From contig JBEVJC010000012.1 in assembly GCA_040510375.1 (NCBI GenBank), positions 248,001 through 312,000 of the forward strand: DNA of 64,000 nt, read 5' to 3'. Shown here in pieces: positions 9,201 through 17,299 of this stretch. The position numbers were made by a program, and so were the translations under genes. The stretch is from JBEVJC01 sp040510375 (lineage in GTDB: Bacteria > Bacteroidota > Bacteroidia > Chitinophagales > Chitinophagaceae). Numbering within the stretch: the stretch's first letter is position 1; each line of letters begins with the position of its first letter. The notes below the pieces were generated by a model. That model worked only from the letters and a program-made list of their open reading frames with translations. It did not search any database and was not told the DNA's origin.

Positions 9201-9440
9201 TTCCTGAAATTCCGCGAAGCTTCACTCAGCTATTCATTTAAACCACGACTGTTGAAAAAAATGGGCCTGAAATCAGCATTGGTTGGTGTGTACGGACGCG
9301 ACCTCTTCATCTGGACACCATGGCCAATCTTCGATCCTGAGTTTGGCACATTGGCCGGCTCGGATATCGTAAGGGGTTTTGAAACCGGTCAGTTCCCTTC
9401 TACCCGTTCCATGGGTTTCAATTTATCAATCGGGTTTTAA
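6204..9440 (+). CDS. SusC/RagA family TonB-dependent outer-membrane receptor
   Basis: A 1078-residue TonB-dependent transporter of the SusC type. A signal peptide (hydrophobic core FFLSGLFLLFISLPLFSQ, residues about 15-32) precedes a carboxypeptidase-regulatory-like domain (about 33-108, RTISGTVRNGQTKELLSGISV). The plug starts with LENVVVTALGIKKSERTLGYA and contains the SusC signature SVLKGPAAAALYGQRAANGAILITTK at about 232-257. The remaining residues form the 22-strand barrel, ending in an aromatic-terminated strand (GFNLSIGF). It imports, with ATP-independent TonB/ExbBD energy, the ligand captured by the SusD partner encoded 43 bp downstream. The following genes encode secreted phosphoesterases, so the substrate may be a phosphorylated compound rather than a glycan; that is inference from context. 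Confidence 0.93.
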   Translation: MQPILRLTAFHRKKFFLSGLFLLFISLPLFSQQRTISGTVRNGQTKELLSGISVMIENESRGTVTNAKGEFSVQASAGQTIIFSGIGLGKKKVVVGSETEISVILVPDERELENVVVTALGIKKSERTLGYALTRVDSSQLTDAVSTNWMDALSGKVAGLQLIRSGSGPAASSKIILRGENNLNGENEALIVLDGVVINNGSGKRSANTSDNVYATNSDNLPADYGSSLNDINPQDIESVSVLKGPAAAALYGQRAANGAILITTKSAHQQKKGHFNVRYTVNGNIEEVNRFPDLQHEYGQGTGGMQHYSYGTSTDGGSTSGTSSAYGPRFDGQMFYQYDPVRQAVGLQRTEWKAYDNINDFWDRGSDLKNNLSIDGKIGGSTGVRITLGNENNKWIAPNTGFDRKSASLSTNTDITKKIKLSTKVTYGFRNSDNLPAAGYGNQSLMYWYIFWQPSADYNWLRNYWAGGPGSTYDSLYKLIRYPFSSYPENPYAVTNEFLNKTRRNTVTGNMTLNYQVTSELSVMLRGNFDWMNDKREQDRPFDAGTRLPRGSVRKQNIYSQEKSFDFMARYTKELTRDIKLSATVGGSQLSNKYDKTDVRNDGLHLPGIYTLENSEYGLIYLPDTSRYKINSLFGIINLAYKNFLFTEITGRQDWNSVLANPKRNNNVGFTYPSINTSLILSEITNLPAAISYAKVRASFAQVGSGGTTPYRTSYTYQPAAGGTYPDSALTSPTTLPNPDLTALLTTTYEFGTEVQLFNGRLGADVAVYFGNTKSQILTRTVDAASGYLTEIINSGKIRNDGIEVSVNAKPVRTHSGFEWSLLGTFSYNRNRIVSMPDSSILLRAGQIASGQIMATEGGSMGDLYGIGYQRSPDGQVIFDPVTGFPKLTDNIIFLGNTTPKFKFSLGNNFNYRNFSLKVMFDAQVGAVAYSLTHYKMAEQGKLTSTLPGRYNGIIGNGVVQNPDGSFRRNDVVAYDIDQYYQYSMGSYNAEGSTFSTDFLKFREASLSYSFKPRLLKKMGLKSALVGVYGRDLFIWTPWPIFDPEFGTLAGSDIVRGFETGQFPSTRSMGFNLSIGF

Positions 9441-9483
9441 TCAGTATAAAAAATTCTGATTCACTATAAAAAAGAATGTACGA

Positions 9484-11049
9484 ATGAGAAAGCAATTAAT
9501 TATAGCATGTGTGGCATTGATAACGCTGCCCGTATTCTATTCATGCAAAAAAGGGTTTGACGAGCTCAACGTAGATCCTATCAATATTATCGAGACTACT
9601 TCCGACAAATTGCTGGCTCCTGCACTGGTCAATTCCATCTGGCCTGGAATGAACCGCAACAGGAGTTTCAATAATGAACTGATGCAGGTAACTGTTGCGC
9701 AAAGCGATGGTGACAATACCGTGTTCAGGTATGCTTTCAGGAATTCCATGTCTGATTATTTATGGAATGCATGGTTTGTGCAGTTAACCAATTTCAAACA
9801 GGTAGACAGCCTTGCACGTTCAGAGAAAAGTGCCAATAATTCCTATCAGGGTATTGGTAAAATAGGAAAGGTCTGGTTGTTCTCCATGCTTACAGATATT
9901 TATGGTGATATTCCTTATTTCCATGCACTGGAAGGTGACCAGGGTAATGTTGTCCCGGCTTTTGACAGACAGAAAGACATCTACCTCGATATGTTTAAAC
10001 AGTTGGAGCAGGCCAATAGCCTGCTTGCCTCCGGCGCGTCCATTGTGGTTTCCAGCGATCCGGTATATAAAGGTGATGTAACCAAATGGAGGAAGTTTGC
10101 CAATTCATTATACCTGCGGCTGCTGATGCGCGTATCAGGTAAAGCAGAAATACAGCAACAGGTAATTGATAAAATAAAACAGATTACAGGAGATCCGGCC
10201 CAATACCCCGTTTTTGCGAGTAATGCAGATGGGGCACGGATTCTCTGGAATGGGAGCACCAGCACCACTGACCCTTATACTTCGCCGTATGTAAATGGTG
10301 TTCGGGCGCAGGATTTCCGTGCACCTGCGATTTGCAATTTCTTTCTTGATAACCTGGTTACCTGGTCCGATCCACGTTATGTTACTTCTGCACCATTTGG
10401 ATCAGGCTCCATCGGCCGTTTTGGTATTTCACAGGCAAGTGGTGGTGGTTGGTTTGGTGTACCAAGCGGATACCTGGCTGGCCAGGGTGATACAAAGGGT
10501 TGTTATTTCCAGAGCTATGATAATGCCACTACCGGCGGAACATGGTCGATACAGCAAAACCAGAATACAGGTATCATCATGCAGTTTTCCGAATTACAGT
10601 TTTTACTTGCCGAAGCCGCTGTAAAAGGATGGATCGGTGGCGACGCAAAAACTTATTACTACCAGGGTATTGCATCGGCAATTAATTATTGGGTACCCAA
10701 CTTCCCGGAAAGCATTACTGCAACTGAATTTACCACCCACCTGGCAAACCTTGATGCGGGAGGCCAAACCTGGGATGATAGTCTTTCACTGGATAATAAA
10801 ATGCAGATGATCCATTTGCAGAAATATTATGCATTGTTCATGACAGATATGCAACAATGGTTTGAATACAGGCGCACCGGGTATCCTGTTTTGCCCAAAG
10901 GACAGGGATTATCAAACGGTGGAAAAATGCCGGCGCGACTGGTTTACCCCGTGTATGTGCAGGCTGCAAATCCGGTTAGTTACAGGAATGCAGTAACGGC
11001 ACAGGGGCCAGATGATATCAATACCCTTGTATGGTGGCAACGACCTTAA
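9484..11049 (+). CDS. SusD/RagB family surface lipoprotein
   Basis: A 521-residue lipoprotein with signal peptide MRKQLIIACVALITLPVFYSC; Cys21 is the lipidation site, followed by KKGFDELNVDP, a typical SusD start. The sequence resembles the SusD-like_2 branch: NRNRSFNNELMQVTVAQSDGD, a helical TPR region with IGKVWLFSMLTDIYGDIPYFHAL, then ILWNGSTSTTDPYTSPYVNG, and the C-terminal MTDMQQWFEYRRTGYPVL. It should sit on the cell surface as a lid on the SusC barrel and bind the ligand. It directly follows the SusC gene and ends exactly where the DUF5689 reading frame begins, so co-transcription is likely. Confidence 0.92.
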   Translation: MRKQLIIACVALITLPVFYSCKKGFDELNVDPINIIETTSDKLLAPALVNSIWPGMNRNRSFNNELMQVTVAQSDGDNTVFRYAFRNSMSDYLWNAWFVQLTNFKQVDSLARSEKSANNSYQGIGKIGKVWLFSMLTDIYGDIPYFHALEGDQGNVVPAFDRQKDIYLDMFKQLEQANSLLASGASIVVSSDPVYKGDVTKWRKFANSLYLRLLMRVSGKAEIQQQVIDKIKQITGDPAQYPVFASNADGARILWNGSTSTTDPYTSPYVNGVRAQDFRAPAICNFFLDNLVTWSDPRYVTSAPFGSGSIGRFGISQASGGGWFGVPSGYLAGQGDTKGCYFQSYDNATTGGTWSIQQNQNTGIIMQFSELQFLLAEAAVKGWIGGDAKTYYYQGIASAINYWVPNFPESITATEFTTHLANLDAGGQTWDDSLSLDNKMQMIHLQKYYALFMTDMQQWFEYRRTGYPVLPKGQGLSNGGKMPARLVYPVYVQAANPVSYRNAVTAQGPDDINTLVWWQRP

Positions 11050-11073
11050 TTGAACCTAATTAAAAATATTCAG

Positions 11074-12678
11074 ATGAAATCTTTAGTAAAACTTTTATTA
11101 ATCACAGGTATAACTGCCGTTCTGGGTGGTTGCGATAAAGACGGAAATTATTTTGGTGGTGAACCCAACCCGATAATTTCTATCATGGATGTTCGTCCGC
11201 TTTACAAAGACAGGGACGTTCAACTTTCAAAAGAAAATGTATACGGTGCTTCAGCACTTGCTGCGGTAGTAATTTCTGATCATACCGAAGGCAATCTTCC
11301 CAAAGGCCTGCTGGTTGTGCAGGATAGCCGGAGGCTTAATCTGCTCAGGGGTATTTCGGTAGACCTGGGTGATGCTGCGGCTAATTATCACACAGGCGAT
11401 TCTGTATGGATTGATTTTTCCGGTGGTACACTTACTCGCAAGGATGGCGTTCTGACTATTACCGGTCTCACGGAAGCAAATATTACGCGGAAGGGTAAGG
11501 GCAAGGTTTCTATCAATGCGATAACAGTGGCCCAGTTAAATGCAACTCCTGGTGATTATGAAAGTTCACTTTGCCTGTTTAATAAATCAAGTTTTAACCC
11601 GGCCCTGCAAGCGGGTGATGTGATCGGTGGCTCTAAAAAAATCAACGATGGATTTGGCGACCTGGTCCTGAAAATCGAGCCTTCAGTAAGTTTTGCAAAT
11701 AATGCACCCTACGGGCTTGCAGCCTATGTAGGAATTCCTTTCCGTACAACCGAAGGACCTGTCCAGTTAAGGACAAGGGAAGCAGATGATATAGTAAACA
11801 TGGGATCTTCTGCACAGGACCTTATTATTTCAGGCTTCCAGAGCGACCCGAAAGGTGGGGATGGAGGTTACGAATATGTTCAGATGATCGCTACAAAAGA
11901 CATCGACTTTTCGGTGACCCCCTATAGTATTGTATTTAGTGTAAACTCGGGAGCTGCCAGCTCTGCAAATCCGCTTGATGCGGGATGGGCAACGGGCGGA
12001 CAACGTACCATCAGGTGGAGTATCGATTCGGGCGGTGTGCAGAAAGGAAAATTCTTTTATTTCGGTTTCCAGGGAAAGAAAATTAATGGCTCAGGTGGTA
12101 CCTATCTTTTCCCGGCTGAAACAAACTGGTGCGGGAAAAATTTTGCATCTGCTACCGGAAATACCAATGCCGGGGATGGGGGTCTTGTCCGTGCAAGCAA
12201 TTTCAGCAATACAGGACCATTTGCAAACAGCGGTAATTGCACGGGTCTAGCGTTATTCAGGGGAATAACTGTTAATGAAGAATCAATACCTGAAGACGTG
12301 TTATTCGTAACAAACGGTGGCGGTGCCGCTCTCTACGATGTAACCAAAACACCAACCCTTGGTTACAGGATCTGTAATAACGACTGGTACTCCATGTACT
12401 CCGTAAATATTAATCCCGTTACTTACAAACCGACAGTAGTGCCCTTCCTGCATTTCATGTCTTCCGGTAATACAACCAATATGCCTTACCCGGTAAACGA
12501 GAAATACCCGACTGCCGCCAGTGATGCTGGTTTATTTAACATGATGGGGGGAGTATACAATATTACCCTTGGCAGGTGGACAACTGCACGTAAGCAGGTA
12601 ATTGTGGAACTGGTTCAGGCCACCGCAACCATTGACATGCTGGAGAAGAATGCAGCTGTAACAAAACTTGCAGAGTAA
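11074..12678 (+). CDS. DUF5689-type surface lipoprotein
   Basis: A lipoprotein of 534 residues from the ATG at 11074; an in-frame TTG at 11050 would add eight residues before the signal and is less likely. The signal is MKSLVKLLLITGITAVLGGC with lipidation at Cys20. Residues about 30-190 contain the repeated 'G-x-V-x-S-D' like layout of DUF5689 (VVISDHTEGNLPKGLLVVQD, VWIDFSGGTLTRKDGVLTI), a beta-barrel OB-like fold found next to SusC/SusD pairs. The C-terminal half (about 260-534) is a large beta-rich region of unknown function with GGDGGYEYVQMIATKDIDF, similar to surface glycan- or DNA-binding companions. Its role is probably ligand binding or positioning of the secreted phosphoesterases encoded next. 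No catalytic motif is visible. Confidence 0.7.
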   Translation: MKSLVKLLLITGITAVLGGCDKDGNYFGGEPNPIISIMDVRPLYKDRDVQLSKENVYGASALAAVVISDHTEGNLPKGLLVVQDSRRLNLLRGISVDLGDAAANYHTGDSVWIDFSGGTLTRKDGVLTITGLTEANITRKGKGKVSINAITVAQLNATPGDYESSLCLFNKSSFNPALQAGDVIGGSKKINDGFGDLVLKIEPSVSFANNAPYGLAAYVGIPFRTTEGPVQLRTREADDIVNMGSSAQDLIISGFQSDPKGGDGGYEYVQMIATKDIDFSVTPYSIVFSVNSGAASSANPLDAGWATGGQRTIRWSIDSGGVQKGKFFYFGFQGKKINGSGGTYLFPAETNWCGKNFASATGNTNAGDGGLVRASNFSNTGPFANSGNCTGLALFRGITVNEESIPEDVLFVTNGGGAALYDVTKTPTLGYRICNNDWYSMYSVNINPVTYKPTVVPFLHFMSSGNTTNMPYPVNEKYPTAASDAGLFNMMGGVYNITLGRWTTARKQVIVELVQATATIDMLEKNAAVTKLAE

Positions 12679-12729
12679 AATGTATTGGTCCGGAAAGGAC
12701 GTTTTATTTCATAGAAATTAGTTGAATTA

Positions 12730-14088
12730 ATGTTTAAGAAAGTATTACTGGTAGCAGCGGCGCTGCTGACTGCCGCTGTATCATTCTCCCAACAGGTCAA
12801 ACATGTTATCATCATAAGTATTGATGGTTTCCGTCCCGACTTCTACATGGATCCATCCTGGAATGCAGTAAACCTTCAGCAGATGAAGGCCAATGGAGTA
12901 AGTGCACAGGGAGTGCAGGGGGTATTTCCAAGTGTGACCTATCCCTCACATACTGCTGTAATAACCGGTGCGTTGCCCATTCATCATGGCATTTATTACA
13001 ATGTGTATTTTGAACCATGGGACACTCCGGGAAGATGGTACTGGAATGAATCGGAAATCAAAGTGCCAACACTCTGGGATGCCGTAAGTAAGGCGGGTAT
13101 GACAACTGCCTCTGTTCACTGGCCCGTTACGGTAGGTGCACCTATCACCTGGAATATTCCGGAAGTGTGGAACTGGCCGGGTAAAAAAACTTTACTCGGT
13201 AAAGTAAGTGAAAAGGCCAATCCTCCGGGATTGTTTGAAGAAGCGCAGCAAAATGCTACAGGTAAACTGGAGGAGGTCGACTATAATGGAGATTATCTCA
13301 GCGCAGATGAAAATATGGCGCGCATTGCGGGTTATCTTATCCGTAAAAATAAACCCAACCTGCTTGCCATTCACCTCGCCAATACTGATCATTTCGAACA
13401 TGAGCAGGGCAGGGATGGGGAGAAAGTGAGGTTGTCTGTGGCATCTGCTGACCGTGCAGTACGGACGATCCTTGAATCAATTGATAAAGCGGGTATCAGG
13501 GACAGCACTGCTGTTCTGGTATTGGGTGATCATGGGTTTTCTAATATCCACAGTACGATGTTCCCCAATATCTGGTTGCGTGATAATGGCTTTGCCACTC
13601 CGTCACAGGACGGCAGCAAGGAAAACTGGAAGGCATTATTCCACAGCAACGGTGGATCTGCTTTTTTACACCTGAAGGACAAGAATGACAAGGCAACCGT
13701 GCAAAAGTTACGCACTATACTTAAGAACCTGCCTGAGGGACAAAGACGGATGTTCCGCATAGTTGAAAGGGCCGAGATGGATAGCATTGGTGCAGATCCG
13801 AATGCAGTGCTTGCGCTGACAGCGATCCAGGGCGTGAGTTTTTCTGCATCCGATAAAGGAAAAGAAACGGTAAGGGAAGCTAGCGGTGGAACACATGGAT
13901 ATTTTCCCGACTTCAAGGAAATACAAACCGGTTTTATCGGTTATGGACCCGGGTTTAAAAAAGGAGTAGTGATACCCGTAATGGGATTGCAGGATATGGC
14001 GCCGATTGTTGCGGCCCTGCTGGGGATTCAGTTTGAAGCTCCTGACGGAGTACTTTATCCCGGCATCCTTGAATCTAAAAAGAAATAA
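12730..14088 (+). CDS. Secreted nucleotide pyrophosphatase/phosphodiesterase family enzyme
   Basis: A 452-residue exported member of the alkaline phosphatase superfamily, NPP branch. After the signal MFKKVLLVAAALLTAAVSFSQ the metal site begins with VIIISIDGFRPDFY (Asp), followed by FPSVTYPSHTAVITG with the Thr nucleophile in the SVTYPSH segment. Further ligands are in HLANTDHFEHEQGRDG (Asp and His), VLGDHGFSNIH (Asp, His) and GGTHGYFPDF (His). The full two-zinc set is present, so the enzyme should be active. The family hydrolyses phosphodiester or pyrophosphate bonds in nucleotides, phospholipids or sugar-nucleotides; the exact substrate cannot be read. It lies 51 bp after the DUF5689 gene and 71 bp before a second phosphoesterase, suggesting sequential release of phosphate from a phosphodiester outside the cytoplasm. 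Confidence 0.88.
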   Translation: MFKKVLLVAAALLTAAVSFSQQVKHVIIISIDGFRPDFYMDPSWNAVNLQQMKANGVSAQGVQGVFPSVTYPSHTAVITGALPIHHGIYYNVYFEPWDTPGRWYWNESEIKVPTLWDAVSKAGMTTASVHWPVTVGAPITWNIPEVWNWPGKKTLLGKVSEKANPPGLFEEAQQNATGKLEEVDYNGDYLSADENMARIAGYLIRKNKPNLLAIHLANTDHFEHEQGRDGEKVRLSVASADRAVRTILESIDKAGIRDSTAVLVLGDHGFSNIHSTMFPNIWLRDNGFATPSQDGSKENWKALFHSNGGSAFLHLKDKNDKATVQKLRTILKNLPEGQRRMFRIVERAEMDSIGADPNAVLALTAIQGVSFSASDKGKETVREASGGTHGYFPDFKEIQTGFIGYGPGFKKGVVIPVMGLQDMAPIVAALLGIQFEAPDGVLYPGILESKKK

Positions 14089-14159
14089 TCAACAGATATA
14101 AGTCAGCCGGTGGAATCATCCATCGGCACTTTTATTTTCATAACAAGGCAAGAAAGAAC

Positions 14160-15722
14160 ATGAAAAAAGTTTCAGCGATATTGATTTTAACAGGTATCTC
14201 CCTGGCGTCCATCGCACAGAGCTCGGTTTCGGGATACGTGTATGAGGACAAAAACAGCAACGGAAGGAAAGATAAAAATGAGAAAGGCATTGCGGGAGTG
14301 GGAGTATCAAACGGACAGGAAGTTGCCATATCAGAAAAGAACGGTAAATACAATCTGCCTGTCGGATCTGATAATATCATCTTCGTTATTAAACCGTCGG
14401 AGTACAACCTGCCGGTAACATCAAAAAACCTTCCTGTATTTTATTACAATCATAAACCCGGTGGATCACCGGCAGGCTATAAGTACAAGGGCGTGGCACC
14501 TACCGGAGCATTGCCTAAATCGGTAGACTTTGCATTACTTCCTGGTGCAACGCTGAAAGACTTCAGCAGCCTTATTTTCGGCGATCCACAGCCTTATACT
14601 GCAGAAGAAGTGGATTACTATGCAAAAGGAGTGGTTGCTGAAGTGGAGGGAATTAAAAATATGCAATTTGGTCTCAGCCTCGGCGACCTGGTAGGCGATT
14701 CCCTCGACCTGCACAGTCCGTATATCAGTGCTACGCAAAAAGTCGGACTTCCCTGGTTTAATGTTATGGGTAATCACGACATGAATTATGATGCGAAAGC
14801 GGATTCACTCAGTGATGAAACATTTGAGTTGAATTTCGGTCCGGCGAATTACTCATTTAACTATGGTGATGTTCATTTTATCATTCTTGATGATATTCTT
14901 TATCCGGATCCTCGGGATGGAAAAAGTTATTGGGGTGGTTTCAGGGAAGACCAGTTCCGTTTTCTGGAAAATGATTTGAAGTTGGTTCCAAAGGACAAAC
15001 TGGTGGTGTTGTCGTTTCACATTCCATTGAGTGGAAACGAAGAATCTTTCCACATGGGGCAAAGGAAACGTTTGTTCGACCTGTTGAAAGATTTCCCAAA
15101 CACGCTTTCGCTTTCGGCACATACGCACCTGCAACGGAATGATTTTTTTAATGAGAAAGACGGCTGGCAACGTACAAAGCCCCACCATGAATATAATGCA
15201 GCCACTACTTCGGGCGACTGGTATTCCGGTGCGTTTGATGACAAGGGTGTACCAGCTTCTACTATGCGGGATGGTACTCCAAAGGGATATGCATTTATCC
15301 ATTTCAAAGGCAACCAGTACACGATAGATTTTAAAGTAGTGGGTAAAGACCCTGCTTACCAGATTTCGGTATATGTTCCAAAGAACACTAACGGAATGAA
15401 ACCGACAACCTCTACGGTTTATGCAAATTTTTTTATGGGATATGAAGGAAGTCCGGTAAGTCTCCGGTTTGACGGTGGCAAATGGCAGAAAATGAAGTTC
15501 TCCAACAGTTTTGATCCTGATTACGTGGCTTCAATGGTGAAATGGGATTTTGCAGATAGTTTGCTGGGAAACAGGCGGCCGAGTCTTCCTGTAGAGTCGA
15601 CGCATTTATGGGAATTGCCGGTGCCAAGGAATCTTAAACATGGTGAGCATAAAGTGGAAGTAAGGGCTAAGGACCTGTATGGCCGGGAGTTTACAACTAC
15701 ACAATCATTCATGGTGAAATAA
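14160..15722 (+). CDS. Secreted calcineurin-like metallophosphoesterase with N- and C-terminal beta domains
   Basis: A 520-residue exported enzyme. The signal MKKVSAILILTGISLASIAQ is followed by an N-terminal SdrD-B-like domain (GYVYEDKNSNGRKDKNEKG, about 22-120). The central metallophosphoesterase core has LIFGDPQPY (first metal motif, with Gln in place of the usual His), LSLGDLVGD, VMGNHDMNY, SFHIPL and SAHTHL. A C-terminal domain (about 390-520) has MGYEGSPVSLRF and ends in an immunoglobulin-like KVEVRAKDLYGREF. This three-part layout (MetallophosN, Metallophos, MetallophosC) is common in Bacteroidota. Likely a phosphomonoesterase acting after the phosphodiesterase encoded upstream. It is the last gene of the operon; a terminator follows 36 bp after the stop. 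Confidence 0.87.
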   Translation: MKKVSAILILTGISLASIAQSSVSGYVYEDKNSNGRKDKNEKGIAGVGVSNGQEVAISEKNGKYNLPVGSDNIIFVIKPSEYNLPVTSKNLPVFYYNHKPGGSPAGYKYKGVAPTGALPKSVDFALLPGATLKDFSSLIFGDPQPYTAEEVDYYAKGVVAEVEGIKNMQFGLSLGDLVGDSLDLHSPYISATQKVGLPWFNVMGNHDMNYDAKADSLSDETFELNFGPANYSFNYGDVHFIILDDILYPDPRDGKSYWGGFREDQFRFLENDLKLVPKDKLVVLSFHIPLSGNEESFHMGQRKRLFDLLKDFPNTLSLSAHTHLQRNDFFNEKDGWQRTKPHHEYNAATTSGDWYSGAFDDKGVPASTMRDGTPKGYAFIHFKGNQYTIDFKVVGKDPAYQISVYVPKNTNGMKPTTSTVYANFFMGYEGSPVSLRFDGGKWQKMKFSNSFDPDYVASMVKWDFADSLLGNRRPSLPVESTHLWELPVPRNLKHGEHKVEVRAKDLYGREFTTTQSFMVK

Positions 15723-15758
15723 TAACCCGTCGGGGTTTGAATATACTGGTAACATATT

Positions 15759-15808
15759 AAGGCCTGATTTGAGAAGTGATATCGCTTCTTGCATCAGGCC
15801 TTTTTTTA
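15759..15808 (+). terminator. Rho-independent terminator of the SusCD-phosphoesterase operon
   Basis: A long hairpin with outer arms aaggcctgat and atcaggcctt, an inner arm pair agaagtgat/atcgcttct, and a following run of seven T on the plus strand. It begins 36 bp after the metallophosphoesterase stop. On the minus strand the opposite side is also A/T-rich, so it might work in both directions, but the nearest minus-strand gene begins beyond it. Confidence 0.88.
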
Positions 15809-15902
15809 CAAAACATTTTTATCTGATTTCAAACCTGGTTGAAATCGCTGGCTCTTGAAGGAGTGCGGGTAATCTTGACGGTGCGGTGAATATTCATAAT
15901 AA

Positions 15903-16376
15903 TTATGGATAGTACGGACCTCCTGTTTCACCCCAACCCCATTTGGGCATTGGCTCATCAGGGGTCATCGGGTTTTCTGTAAGTTGTGAATTGATAACTG
16001 CCAGTCTTGTTCCCCATTCGATGTACCCAACAAACGCGGAGCGGAATTCGGGGTCACTTTTTAAACCTACTTCATCCGCAGCCTGGAGTAAAAGCTGAAC
16101 CCAACGCTGGCATTTTTCTTCGGTTAGCATTTTTCCGATATGTTTGCCAATCATGGCGGAATGACTGCCATTGTCGATGGTTGTATATAATTTTTCCCCA
16201 CCGAAAACTTCGGCAACAAAATGGGATACATGGGTGATATGTTCGGGCGACATATTTTTAAAAACATCACCCAGTAAATCATCTGCCAAAACTTTCCCAT
16301 AAAACTTACCAAATAAAGTCTCAAAGGTTTTCATGTCACCAGCCCATTCAAACAAAGTGGGAATGTTTCCTTTCAT
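15903..16376 (-). CDS. Group II truncated haemoglobin
   Basis: A 157-residue cytoplasmic globin. Expected landmarks are present: B10 Tyr in KFYGKVLADDLLGDVF (Tyr26), HFVAEVFGG in the C-D/E region, the proximal (F8) His as His79 in GKHIGKMLTEEK, and Trp92 in QRWVQLLLQAADE, equivalent to the G8 Trp of group II proteins. The C-terminal tail of about 25 residues is Pro/Trp/Gly-rich (PKWGWGETGGPYYP) and goes beyond the globin fold. Such proteins bind O2 or NO and usually act in detoxification. It is the last gene of a minus-strand set with a cupin, a DoxX protein and an AraC regulator (37 bp to the cupin gene), which fits a stress-response unit. Confidence 0.88.
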   Translation of the reverse strand: MKGNIPTLFEWAGDMKTFETLFGKFYGKVLADDLLGDVFKNMSPEHITHVSHFVAEVFGGEKLYTTIDNGSHSAMIGKHIGKMLTEEKCQRWVQLLLQAADEVGLKSDPEFRSAFVGYIEWGTRLAVINSQLTENPMTPDEPMPKWGWGETGGPYYP

Positions 16377-16413
16377 TTTAAAATTGGTTGGGTTGATAAC
16401 GAAGTTCGGCTAA

Positions 16414-16767
16414 TTATAGGATTTCCACTTCTTCGGGAACGACAAATAACAGGGTGCAACCAGTCCTGGTTGTAACCGAATGTTTAAAATTTACCGGGGT
16501 ATATAAATAATCGCCTTCGCAAAGTGTAACGTTTTCCAATATAGCTTCTCCGCTCAATACAAAAATTTCTTCGCCGCCTGGGTGATTGTGATAAGGATAT
16601 GTTGCGCCGGGTTCAAATTTCAACAGGATGGTTGTTGAACGTTTTTTAACTTCATCGTAATGAAGCGGTTTTATCCATATGCCTTCATAATGAATGCCTT
16701 TTTCAATTAGGAGTTGCCATTTATTCTGGCTGGTCCTTACAATATAGTTGTTGATGTCAGTGTTCAT
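16414..16767 (-). CDS. Small cupin-domain protein
   Basis: A 117-residue single-domain cupin. The first conserved metal motif is TYPYHNHPGGEEIFVLSG (two His and a Glu) and the second is at YTPVNFKHSVTTRTGC (His). The region LKFEPGATYPYHNHPGGEE is like the ChrR-type cupin branch. It probably binds a divalent metal; substrate or enzymatic role is unknown. It is 18 bp downstream of the DoxX gene and 37 bp upstream of the globin gene on the same strand, so likely part of one operon. Confidence 0.8.
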   Translation of the reverse strand: MNTDINNYIVRTSQNKWQLLIEKGIHYEGIWIKPLHYDEVKKRSTTILLKFEPGATYPYHNHPGGEEIFVLSGEAILENVTLCEGDYLYTPVNFKHSVTTRTGCTLLFVVPEEVEIL

Positions 16768-16785
16768 GTTTTTTTGTTTTTAAAT

Positions 16786-17202
16786 TTATTTAATTAATAG
16801 CTGGTCAATACTCCATTTGTAATAAGGCATTGTTGCTAAAAGGAATGCCCCGGCACTAAACGTAAATACTGAATAGTCCAGCGGTTCTTTAATGCCAAAT
16901 GAATAGGTCATTGAAACCGCAAACAGAAGAGTAAGTAATGCAGTCGCAAAAGCTGCACAATTTGTTTTAAAACCAATGAGTAATAAAATGCCTAACCCTG
17001 CTTCCAATATGGTAACTGCAACTGCAATTGCCGGAATCATGTTTTTAGGTATAAATGAATTTACCTGAGAGGTGTAAGCCAGGAAATTATCCCAGCCAGA
17101 AGATTTTTGGCCCCATAAACTTAACCTGCTTGCAACCGCTGATATAAAGCCTGATGCAAGTGCAAAACGTAATAACAAAGTGGAGATGTCTGTGAATTTC
17201 AT
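16786..17202 (-). CDS. DoxX-family small membrane protein
   Basis: A 138-residue integral membrane protein with about four hydrophobic segments (near residues 7-25, 55-78, 82-103 and 110-128). The start FTDISTLLLRFALASGFISAVASRL and VTILEAGLGILLLIGFKTN are typical of DoxX. These proteins are quinone-pathway associated or thiol/oxidative stress proteins in other bacteria; the precise function here is not known. It lies between the AraC gene (97 bp gap) and the cupin gene (18 bp gap). Confidence 0.82.
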   Translation of the reverse strand: MKFTDISTLLLRFALASGFISAVASRLSLWGQKSSGWDNFLAYTSQVNSFIPKNMIPAIAVAVTILEAGLGILLLIGFKTNCAAFATALLTLLFAVSMTYSFGIKEPLDYSVFTFSAGAFLLATMPYYKWSIDQLLIK

Positions 17203-17299
17203 GTCCTGATTTTTAAGAGTGTGAGTTGTTAATCAGGCACAAAAGTGGTTTATAGCCGGGGGTTAAAGAATAGAGAATGTCATGAAAAACATGTAATAT

